A stretch of 37,590 nucleotides of DNA from DATGMB01 sp035293845. GTDB lineage: Bacteria > Acidobacteriota > Terriglobia > Bryobacterales > Bryobacteraceae. Location of the stretch: contig DATGMB010000104.1 of assembly GCA_035293845.1 (NCBI GenBank), positions 1 through 37,590 on the forward strand. Reading direction: 5' to 3'. The notes beneath the pieces are model-generated. The model did not search any database, had not been told where the DNA came from, and saw only the letters and a program-made list of their open reading frames with translations. Of the stretch, positions 15,652-21,508 are shown piece after piece (position 1 is the first letter of the stretch; each line of letters begins with the position of its first letter). Both the position numbers and the translations under genes were made by a program.

Positions 15652-17112
15652 TCACTGCACGGGGACGGCGACAAAGGCCGTGTCGCCGTTCCGGTTGATC
15701 ATCAGCAGCGGCGGCCGTCCGTCGGATTTCGCCAGGGCGGCGCGCATATCGTCGGCCGTGCGGACGGGCTGGCGATTGACCTGCTGAATCACGTCGCCGG
15801 GCTGTATGCCCGCCTGAGCCGCCGGCCCGTTCGGATCCACCGCCTGCACCACGAGGCCCTGCGTTCCCGGCTTCAGACCGAGTTGTGCATCCAGCTCCGG
15901 AGTCAGGGGAACGAGGCTGAGCCCGAGCTTGCCGGCGCTCACCCCACCGCCGCCACCGCCTGCCGGCCCGTTCTGCCCGGACTGCTCGGCCGGGTGCAAC
16001 TCGCCTTCGCGCACCCGAATCTGCTGTTGCGCGCCATTGCGGAGGATCGTCAGCGTGACCTCGCTGCCGGGTGCAGTGCCCGCCACTTCATTGCGAAGCG
16101 TGTTGGGGTCGTTGACGTTCTGCCCGTTGAATTGCAGGATGATGTCGCCCGCCTTGAGTCCGGCCTTCTCGGCGGGGCTGCCGGGGTTGACGGATGCCAC
16201 CAGCACGCCCTGCACCTGCTTGAGCCCCATGCTCTGCGCGATCTCGCTCGTGACCGGCTGGATGGAGACGCCGATCTCCCCGCGCTCCACTTTGCCGCGG
16301 CTGATCAACTGGTTCATCACGCTGCGGGCCATATTCGACGGGATCGCGAACCCGATCCCGATATTGCCGCCGCCGCTCGGCGAGAGGATCTGGGAATTGA
16401 TGCCGATCAGCTCACCCCGCGTGTTAACGAGCGCGCCGCCGGAGTTGCCCTGGTTGATCGGGGCGTCGGTCTGCAGGAAATCCTGGAAGCTCCCGTTGCT
16501 GAGGCCGGTCTCGCGGCCTTTCGCGCTGACAATCCCGGCGGTCACGGACTCCCCGAGCCCGAGCGGGTTGCCGACGGCGAGGCAAACATCCCCGACGCGC
16601 ACCTGGTCGGAATTGCCGAGCTCGAGCACCGGCAGGTCCGAGGCGCTGATCTTGAGCACGGCGAGATCGCTCGGAGAATCCTGTCCGACCAGTTTCGCCG
16701 AGAAGGTCCGGCGCGAGACCAGATCGACCCGGATGTCCTCGGCGCCATCGACGACGTGCTGGTTGGTAAGAATATACCCATCGGCGCGCACGATGACGCC
16801 AGAGCCCAGCGCGTGTTCGACCTCGGTGGCCCCGCCGCGCCGCGGGTTCCCGCCGAAGAACTGGCGGAAGAAGGGATCGTCGAAGAAGGGGAACTGCTGC
16901 GGCGCCCGTACCCGATGCGACGAGCGCACCGTCACGACCGCCGGAGCGACGACCTGAACCACGTTGGCATAGGACAGCACCGGTCCGTTGACGCTGGCGC
17001 CGCCGCTGGGAAGCTCCCGCGGGGCATCGCGTTGCGCTTCGCCGGCGGAATCCGAACGCCGTGCGCACGAGGCAAGCAGCAGGGCGGCAAGCGCGAGGAG
17101 CGCGGGCTTCAT
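15652..17112 (-). CDS. HtrA/Do-like periplasmic serine protease, lipoprotein
   Basis: 486 residues. The N-terminus has a lipobox ending LLASC with Cys16, so it is probably membrane-anchored in the periplasm, unlike soluble DegP. The trypsin-like domain (about 45-255) has His119 (TNQHVVDG), Asp149 (SPSDLAVL) and Ser224 (GNSGGAL). Two PDZ domains follow (about 262-355 and 390-480), joined by a Gly-rich linker (about 377-385). This is the DegP/DegQ plan, used for quality control of envelope proteins. The gene is 56 nt downstream of the M50 protease gene on the same strand, so they may be co-transcribed. A weak TGCTACGCC element lies 6 nt before its ATG. Confidence 0.92.
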   Translation of the reverse strand: MKPALLALAALLLASCARRSDSAGEAQRDAPRELPSGGASVNGPVLSYANVVQVVAPAVVTVRSSHRVRAPQQFPFFDDPFFRQFFGGNPRRGGATEVEHALGSGVIVRADGYILTNQHVVDGAEDIRVDLVSRRTFSAKLVGQDSPSDLAVLKISASDLPVLELGNSDQVRVGDVCLAVGNPLGLGESVTAGIVSAKGRETGLSNGSFQDFLQTDAPINQGNSGGALVNTRGELIGINSQILSPSGGGNIGIGFAIPSNMARSVMNQLISRGKVERGEIGVSIQPVTSEIAQSMGLKQVQGVLVASVNPGSPAEKAGLKAGDIILQFNGQNVNDPNTLRNEVAGTAPGSEVTLTILRNGAQQQIRVREGELHPAEQSGQNGPAGGGGGGVSAGKLGLSLVPLTPELDAQLGLKPGTQGLVVQAVDPNGPAAQAGIQPGDVIQQVNRQPVRTADDMRAALAKSDGRPPLLMINRNGDTAFVAVPVQ

Positions 17113-17168
17113 ACCTTAGGCGTAGCACGGCCGCCGCCGCAACGCTGTGCGGGAGAGCACCCGGCCCG

Positions 17169-18284
17169 TTATGCCGTGTGCGGATGCATCGAAGCCTGGC
17201 GCAGCAGCACGAATTCGGAAAAATTTTCGGACGTGAGCATCCCAACCAGGCGTTCGTCCTCGTCCATCACGAGCACGCAGCGATCCTGGCCGGAAAGCAG
17301 GGGCATCACTTCCGTCAGTGGCGTGTCCGGCGAAACGCGTTTGAAGTCGCGGTCCATCGCCCCGGCCACGTACGCTTCCGGACCCTGCGCGACCATGGCC
17401 CGCATCAGGGCGGAGCGCGTGAGCAGGCCGGCTACGGTATTGCCGGCCATCACGGGGAAATCGTGCTGCGAGGTCTTGAGCAGCAGTTCGCCCGCATCGC
17501 GGATGGTCTGGCCGTGCTCGAGCGTGCGGAAGTCCGTGATCATGGCGGCGCGCACGGGAAATCCCGCGGTAAAGAGACGGCCGCGCGCCGCCGCCCCCTC
17601 TTGCGCCGCGCCGATCCAGACGAACAAGGCTACGAAGAGCAGCAGGAAATTCCCGTAGAGCAGCCCGGCCAGACCCATCAGGAAGGCCAGGGTCTGGCCC
17701 GCCGAGGCGGCGATGCGGGTCGCCTCTTCGACCGGAAGCCGCAGCGCGAGAATGGAGCGGAGGATGCGGCCGCCATCCATGGGATAAGCCGGGAGCAGAT
17801 TGAAGACGCACAGCACGAGGTTGCCCAGGCCGATGCGCTCGGCGAGGTTGGCGTCCGTGGGCTCCTGCAGCCGCTCCATGGCCTGCCAGCCGTGGGCGCT
17901 CGCTACCCACGCGAGCAGCCCGGCGCCGATGAGCAGGTTCACCAGGGGTCCGGCGATCGCGACCCAGAGCTCCTCGCTGGGCTTGGGCTGGCGCTCGGGC
18001 CGTGAGACGCCGCCAATGGGGAACATCACGATTTCGATGGTTCGGATGCCGTAGCGCCGCGCCACCAGCGTGTGGCCGATTTCGTGGATCAGCACGGAGA
18101 CAAACAGCGCGATGATGTAGACCGCGGTAAAAGCGCCCGATTGCTTGGCGCCGATGCCGATGAAGAGCAGGAAGATCAGCAGCAGGACAAACGTGAAGTG
18201 AAAGCGCACGGGAACGCCGAAGACCTTGACGGTCCCGATGCTGCCCGGTATGAATTCCGTCTGCTCCTTATGCTCGGTAGGCAC
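17169..18284 (-). CDS. Site-2 protease family (M50) with two CBS domains
   Basis: 371 residues. The zinc site is HEIGH (His67, Glu68, His71) in one membrane segment, and LLPAYPMDGGR (Asp170) lies in a later one, as in SpoIVFB-type group III site-2 proteases. About six hydrophobic segments cover residues 28-240. The C-terminal 120 residues form a CBS pair (VRAAMITDFRTL and VAGAMDRDFKRV mark the two units), which in relatives senses adenine nucleotides. It probably cleaves a membrane-bound substrate such as an anti-sigma factor or signal peptide remnant. The start lies inside the 3' end of the upstream 58-residue gene (17-nt overlap). Confidence 0.92.
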   Translation of the reverse strand: MPTEHKEQTEFIPGSIGTVKVFGVPVRFHFTFVLLLIFLLFIGIGAKQSGAFTAVYIIALFVSVLIHEIGHTLVARRYGIRTIEIVMFPIGGVSRPERQPKPSEELWVAIAGPLVNLLIGAGLLAWVASAHGWQAMERLQEPTDANLAERIGLGNLVLCVFNLLPAYPMDGGRILRSILALRLPVEEATRIAASAGQTLAFLMGLAGLLYGNFLLLFVALFVWIGAAQEGAAARGRLFTAGFPVRAAMITDFRTLEHGQTIRDAGELLLKTSQHDFPVMAGNTVAGLLTRSALMRAMVAQGPEAYVAGAMDRDFKRVSPDTPLTEVMPLLSGQDRCVLVMDEDERLVGMLTSENFSEFVLLRQASMHPHTA

Positions 18285-18444
18285 GGTGGGCGAGAATGCC
18301 GGCCGCGAGCACGACGCCCGCCGCGGCGATCCCTCCGGCGATTTCCTTGCGCGCCCGCACGGCGCAGCGGATCGCGCCGCGGTACTTCCAGAGCAGCCGC
18401 CGGTATTTCCAGGCGAGCTTGAGCTTACGCGTGGTGATCTTCAT
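18268..18444 (-). CDS. Small membrane protein, 58 residues
   Basis: MKITTRKLKLAWKYRRLLWK is strongly basic and is followed by a hydrophobic segment (about residues 36-54, AGGIAAAGVVLAAGILA). This suggests one membrane span with a positively charged cytoplasmic side. It overlaps the M50 gene start by 17 nt, so it may be a partner or regulator of that protease. A TAAGAT box lies 11 nt before the ATG. The family is not recognised. Confidence 0.6.
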   Translation of the reverse strand: MKITTRKLKLAWKYRRLLWKYRGAIRCAVRARKEIAGGIAAAGVVLAAGILAHRAYRA

Positions 18445-18552
18445 AAGCCTGATCCATCTTACCGCCGCGAGGGCGGCCGTCCGCGGAGAACCATGCAAAA
18501 TCATGGCCGATGTGCGGTCCGCAACACCTTCACTGCGGGCCAGATCCCGCGG

Positions 18553-18840
18553 TCACGGCCGGCGGTTGCGGGCGATCGCCGACTTGAGGTCGAGCGCCGG
18601 GGCAAAGCGGGGAACGCGCCGGGCAGCCACAACCATGGCGCTCCCGCTGCGGGGATTGCGCACCTTGCGCTCCTTGCGGTCGGCCACGCCGAAGGTGCCA
18701 AAGCCGGAGATGGTGACGCGGTCGCCCTGAGCGAGCGAGGAGGTGATGCCGGCGAGGCAGGCTTCGAGCGCGCGTGTCGCCTGGGCCTTGGTCAGGCTGG
18801 CCTCGGTCGCGATCTTTCCGACCAGGTCGCGCTTGTTCAT
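18553..18840 (-). CDS. HU family DNA-binding protein
   Basis: 95 residues, the usual HU/IHF length. It starts MNKRDLVGKIATEASLTKAQ and contains the conserved GFGTFGVADRKERKVRNPRSG, which spans the beta-arm base. The loop after it is variant (SAMVVAARRVPRFAPALDLK) compared with the usual TGE-x-I-x-IPA. HU dimers bend and compact DNA. It has its own strong promoter and ribosome binding site (GGGGTGAG). The next minus-strand gene starts about 108 nt downstream. Confidence 0.93.
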   Translation of the reverse strand: MNKRDLVGKIATEASLTKAQATRALEACLAGITSSLAQGDRVTISGFGTFGVADRKERKVRNPRSGSAMVVAARRVPRFAPALDLKSAIARNRRP

Positions 18841-18861
18841 GACTCACCCCAATGCCCGCGA

Positions 18862-18890
18862 GTTTTATCAAACGTGTGCCGCGGTGTCAA
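18862..18890 (-). promoter_or_regulatory. Sigma-70 type promoter of the HU gene
   Basis: On the minus strand TTGACA (18885-18890, perfect -35) is separated by exactly 17 nt from TAAAAC (18862-18867, -10). The predicted start is near 18855, leaving a 15-nt leader with GGGGTGAG. A perfect 12-bp palindrome, CCACGGCCGTGG (18892-18903), abuts the -35 on its upstream side and may be an operator. Confidence 0.7.
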
Positions 18891-18928
18891 ACCACGGCCG
18901 TGGGCGCTCGCACGGCATCCTTTCACGG

Positions 18929-18937
18929 TGCTACAAT
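18929..18937 (+). promoter_or_regulatory. Extended -10 element of the zinc-ribbon gene
   Basis: TG-C-TACAAT ends 9 nt before the ATG at 18947. The implied leader is 2-3 nt or none, and no Shine-Dalgarno sequence is present. Confidence 0.55.
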
Positions 18938-18946
18938 CCACGGGCG

Positions 18947-19150
18947 ATGGAGATCAAAGCTCCGGGTGGGCACCTCGTCGAATGCCCCCATTGCGGATCG
19001 CGGGATCTGCGTTACTCGCAAACCGAGACTGTCGTCGATCTCATGATGCAGTTCTGGCGCAAGCATGCGCTTCGCTGCCGCGAATGCGGCGCGCGGTTCT
19101 ACGAACGGACGGACGAATCGAAAAACTGGATGTGGACCACCAAGGGTTAG
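18947..19150 (+). CDS. Small zinc-ribbon protein
   Basis: 67 residues with two Cys-x-x-Cys knuckles: Cys13/Cys16 (CPHCGS) and Cys44/Cys47 (CRECGA), about 28 residues apart. These are expected to bind one zinc. The segment between them is hydrophobic and basic (VVDLMMQFWRKHALR). Such ribbons bind nucleic acid or proteins; the role here is unknown. The stop overlaps the stop of the convergent metalloprotease gene by 3 bp. The gene diverges from HU. Confidence 0.75.
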   Translation: MEIKAPGGHLVECPHCGSRDLRYSQTETVVDLMMQFWRKHALRCRECGARFYERTDESKNWMWTTKG

Positions 19151-20091
19151 CTGGCAACCGCCCGGCGCCCGCGCAGCACGACGATGCCGCCCGCTACGAT
19201 CAGCAGCATGGGGACTGTCGAGGCCGGCTCCGGCGCCAGCGTGTAGCCGATGACGTCCATTTCGCGAATGTCCACTGCGCTGATGTTATTCTCCACGCCC
19301 GAGCCCGTAGACGCGTTATACGAATCGTTGGTACCGCTGGCCCAGTCTCTCAGGTCTCCGCCGCCGGGGTTGTTGTAATACTTCAGATTCGTGTTTCCGC
19401 CGTCGATCGAAAAGTACACGCCGGTGTTGGTTCGATTGAGGCTGATGGCACCCGGAGCCGTGTAGCCGAACAGGTCGAGCACACCATAGCCGGGGGCGCC
19501 ACCCAGGGTCTCCCCCAACAGGCCGAACCGCCCCATGACTTCCGAAATCTCATGTTCGACCACGCCGATGAAATCGATTTCTCCCGGCACCGCCCGATTG
19601 TTCGGATCGTAGGTGTAATTCCAGCCCGCGCCGAACGTAACCGTGCCGTCGCTGCCGGTATAGTTGGGCAGCAAGCCGAGAGCCTTCGCTTGCGCGGTAG
19701 CCAACCAAAACTTACCGCCTCCGGTGGGGTCGGCCGAGGGCAGATCATTTACCGCGGTATGGTCATCGGACGATGTGGCATCCGCCGTCAGATCACTCTT
19801 CACCTGCGAATAGTTCAAAGTGCCGGCGAGCTGCGTCTGGCTTTCGCCTAGCACGCTCGTTCCGGAAACGGCATCCACCGTGATCTTGATGGTGATCGCG
19901 TTGGCGAACAGGCTCGAATACACGCCCTCGGCGTAAGCGATCGCGTTCTGCCAATCCGTCTGCTCGGCCTGGGGGAGGCCGGTGAAATTGCTGGTATAGG
20001 AGTTGGCGAAAATCAGGGATGCATGCGAGGGAATCGCGCCCGCGAGAAAAACGGCCGTGTAAAATAATGCGGTACGAACGTGGCGCAGCAA
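19147..20091 (-). CDS. NF038122-type secreted metalloprotease with PEP-CTERM sorting signal
   Basis: 314 residues from a TTG start with GGAGGAG five bases upstream. The signal peptide covers about residues 1-24 (ending SHA). The metal site HEISEVMGR (His180, Glu181, Arg188) follows a YDPNNRAVPGEIDFIGVVE stretch typical of this PEP-CTERM metalloprotease family. The C-terminus has the sorting triplet PEPA at residues 287-290, then a membrane segment and the basic tail RGRRAVAS, which an exosortase would process. No exosortase or exopolysaccharide gene lies in the window. It is expected to be exported and cell-surface or matrix associated. Confidence 0.85.
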   Translation of the reverse strand: MLRHVRTALFYTAVFLAGAIPSHASLIFANSYTSNFTGLPQAEQTDWQNAIAYAEGVYSSLFANAITIKITVDAVSGTSVLGESQTQLAGTLNYSQVKSDLTADATSSDDHTAVNDLPSADPTGGGKFWLATAQAKALGLLPNYTGSDGTVTFGAGWNYTYDPNNRAVPGEIDFIGVVEHEISEVMGRFGLLGETLGGAPGYGVLDLFGYTAPGAISLNRTNTGVYFSIDGGNTNLKYYNNPGGGDLRDWASGTNDSYNASTGSGVENNISAVDIREMDVIGYTLAPEPASTVPMLLIVAGGIVVLRGRRAVAS

Positions 20092-20114
20092 ACTATCTCC
20101 TCCGAGATGTGGTC

Positions 20115-20143
20115 ATTGTAAATCGGATCTACTTCGCGGTCAA
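20115..20143 (-). promoter_or_regulatory. Sigma-70 promoter of the PEP-CTERM metalloprotease gene
   Basis: On the minus strand TTGACC (20138-20143) and TACAAT (20115-20120) are exactly 17 nt apart, each with one mismatch to consensus. The leader would be about 17 nt and holds the GGAGGAG site before the TTG start. Confidence 0.65.
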
Positions 20144-20359
20144 TGATTTTGGCGGGAAGCAGAGTGCTGGTTAACTAAGGTAAACTACTTAGTATAGTCA
20201 CATAGACCAGCCAGCTGGCGCGCCCTTTGACGGGTCAACCGGCGCAGACTCTGTCAACGTGGATCTGGCGGGCGATTTCAGCGTGGCGCATCGCCGGTGG
20301 GCAAGCGCCCGGTCCCAGGGGGCTTCGGATTCCACTGGAACTGGCCGCGCAAAGTGTTC
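20144..20359. other. Intergenic region with two small palindromes
   Basis: No convincing gene is seen here. ACTAAG (20174-20179) and CTTAGT (20188-20193) are inverted repeats with an 8-nt spacer, and TTGAC (20227-20231) and GTCAA (20234-20238) form another. Both could be operators for the metalloprotease promoter or for the small gene to the right. A minus-strand TATACT overlaps the first palindrome. Confidence 0.35.
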
Positions 20360-20365
20360 TATACT
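20360..20365 (+). promoter_or_regulatory. -10 box of the 37-residue membrane protein gene
   Basis: TATACT lies 21 nt before the ATG at 20387, giving a leader of about 15 nt that contains GGACGGA as a possible ribosome binding site. The -35 match is poor (TGGAAC). Confidence 0.5.
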
Positions 20366-20386
20366 GCGCATTCGGACGGAAACCCT

Positions 20387-20500
20387 ATGGATGCCAATTC
20401 GACGGTCAAACTGATCTCCGGCCTGCTGGCGGTCCTGCTGATTGCTATCGTGTTCCTGCGGCGAAAAAAGAAGAAGGGCGCGGCCGAAGACGAGTTTTAG
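20387..20500 (+). CDS. Small single-span membrane protein, 37 residues
   Basis: MDANSTVKLISGLLAVLLIA starts the protein, followed by IVFL, a cluster RRKKKK and an acidic end AAEDEF. This is the layout of a small anchored membrane protein (segment about residues 7-24, basic stop-transfer, acidic tail inside). A -10 box and a weak ribosome binding site precede it, and a perfect hairpin overlaps its stop codon. A longer frame from 20297 is open, but its upstream part looks non-coding and contains the promoter. Function unknown. Confidence 0.65.
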   Translation: MDANSTVKLISGLLAVLLIAIVFLRRKKKKGAAEDEF

Positions 20501-20509
20501 CAACTCGTC
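20489..20509. terminator. Hairpin shared by the small membrane protein gene and larE
   Basis: GACGAGTT and AACTCGTC form a perfect 8-bp stem around a 5-nt loop, TTAGC. The stop codon of the small gene lies in the hairpin. On the minus strand the hairpin follows larE by 3 nt and is succeeded by a U-rich run after about 16 nt (the complement of AAAAAAGAAGAAGG). It probably ends both convergent transcripts. Confidence 0.6.
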
Positions 20510-20511
20510 AT

Positions 20512-21360
20512 TCAGGGGCGCGGCCGACGGCCGGGGAGCACTTCGTTCAGCGAGCCTTGCCGGTAGCCTTCGAGATCGAGCGTCACGTAGCGGAAGCCGA
20601 GACCCTTAAAGATGGCGGTGAAGCGCTGCGCCATCTCGACGGTCAGCGCTTTTTCCATCTCCTCGCGTGCGATCTCGATGCGCACCACCTCACCATGAAA
20701 CCGCACGCGGAACTGCCGGAAGCCGAGCGATTTCAATTCCTCTTCACCCGTCTCGACGGTCTTCACGTTCTCGATCGTTACCGGCGTTCCGTAAGGGATA
20801 CGGGAACTGAGGCAGGCTGCAGCCGGGCGGTCCCACGTCGGTAGACCGGCCTGGCGCGACAGGTCGCGAATCTCGGCCTTCGTGAGGCCGGCGTCGACCA
20901 GGGGCGCGCAGACGCGGTGCTGCCGGGCAGCGTTCTGGCCGGGCCGGTAATCGCCCAGATCGTCCACATTCACGCCGTAAACGATGTGCTCGAAGCCGCG
21001 CTCGCGCGCGACCTGCTCCATGCGGGTGAATAGCTCGTCCTTGCAGTGGAAGCATCGGTTGGGATCGTTGCGGACGTAGTCCGGATTCTCGAACTCATGC
21101 GTGTCGATGTATTCGTGCGGGATGGCGAACTGGCGCACAAACGCTTCGGCGTCCCGCTTGTGGGAGCGGGGCAGGGAAGCGGAATCGGCCGTGATGGCGA
21201 GGGCATTGCCGTCGAGCGCCTGCCGGGCGGCCCAGGCCAGGTAAGCGGAATCCGTACCGCCCGAAAATGCAACCAGCACGCGGCGCATGCCGCGCAGGAT
21301 CTCGAACAGGCGGTCTTGCTTGGCCGCTAGTTCTGCCGAATTGCTCAGGGTGACCAGCAT
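20512..21360 (-). CDS. larE: LarE-type ATP-dependent sacrificial sulfur transferase
   Basis: 282 residues, normal for LarE. The PP-loop ATP-binding motif is SGGTDS (residues 33-38). CFHC (Cys103, Cys106) matches the NRCFHCKxEL block of the family, and Cys183 in RPAAACLSSRIPYG corresponds to the cysteine that gives up its sulfur in Lactiplantibacillus LarE. LarE adds sulfur to the nicotinate-derived nickel-pincer cofactor made with LarB and LarC; neither gene is in the window, so this one is orphaned here. The ATG at 21360 was taken; a TTG three codons upstream is possible, and no ribosome binding site is evident for either. Confidence 0.88.
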   Translation of the reverse strand: MLVTLSNSAELAAKQDRLFEILRGMRRVLVAFSGGTDSAYLAWAARQALDGNALAITADSASLPRSHKRDAEAFVRQFAIPHEYIDTHEFENPDYVRNDPNRCFHCKDELFTRMEQVARERGFEHIVYGVNVDDLGDYRPGQNAARQHRVCAPLVDAGLTKAEIRDLSRQAGLPTWDRPAAACLSSRIPYGTPVTIENVKTVETGEEELKSLGFRQFRVRFHGEVVRIEIAREEMEKALTVEMAQRFTAIFKGLGFRYVTLDLEGYRQGSLNEVLPGRRPRP

Positions 21361-21364
21361 AAAA

Positions 21365-21407
21365 TTCAAAGCCGCGGCTCCGGTGCGCCGTTTGAAACCG
21401 CGGCTCC
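21365..21407. repeat. Partial repeat copies beside the foldback element
   Basis: CCGCGGCTCC occurs at 21372-21381 and 21398-21407, and TTCAAA (21365-21370) pairs with TTTGAA (21391-21396). The CCGCGGCTC core is the complement of the GAGCCGCGG seen in the arm of the adjacent foldback, so this looks like a degenerate neighbouring copy. Confidence 0.45.
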
Positions 21408-21418
21408 CAGCCTCGATT

Positions 21419-21486
21419 CAGAGCCGCGGCCGCGAGGGAGCGGTGTCCTTCCGGGCGCCCACCGCTCCCTTACGGTCGCGGCTCTG
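21419..21486. repeat. Foldback palindromic repeat between larE and gyrA
   Basis: Arms 21419-21445 and 21460-21486 are 27 nt each and pair at 24 positions around a 14-nt loop. The right arm reads CACCGCTCCCTTACGGTCGC and then GGCTCTG. Translations of this type (PLPYGRGSE-like) are a familiar dispersed repeat in GC-rich environmental genomes. It may act as a terminator for gyrA or simply be a mobile palindrome. A 10-bp direct repeat ATTGTAGCGG (21492-21501 and 21511-21520) follows, the second copy covering the last codons of gyrA. Confidence 0.6.
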
Positions 21487-21508
21487 TTCTCATTGTAGCG
21501 GTAGCCGG

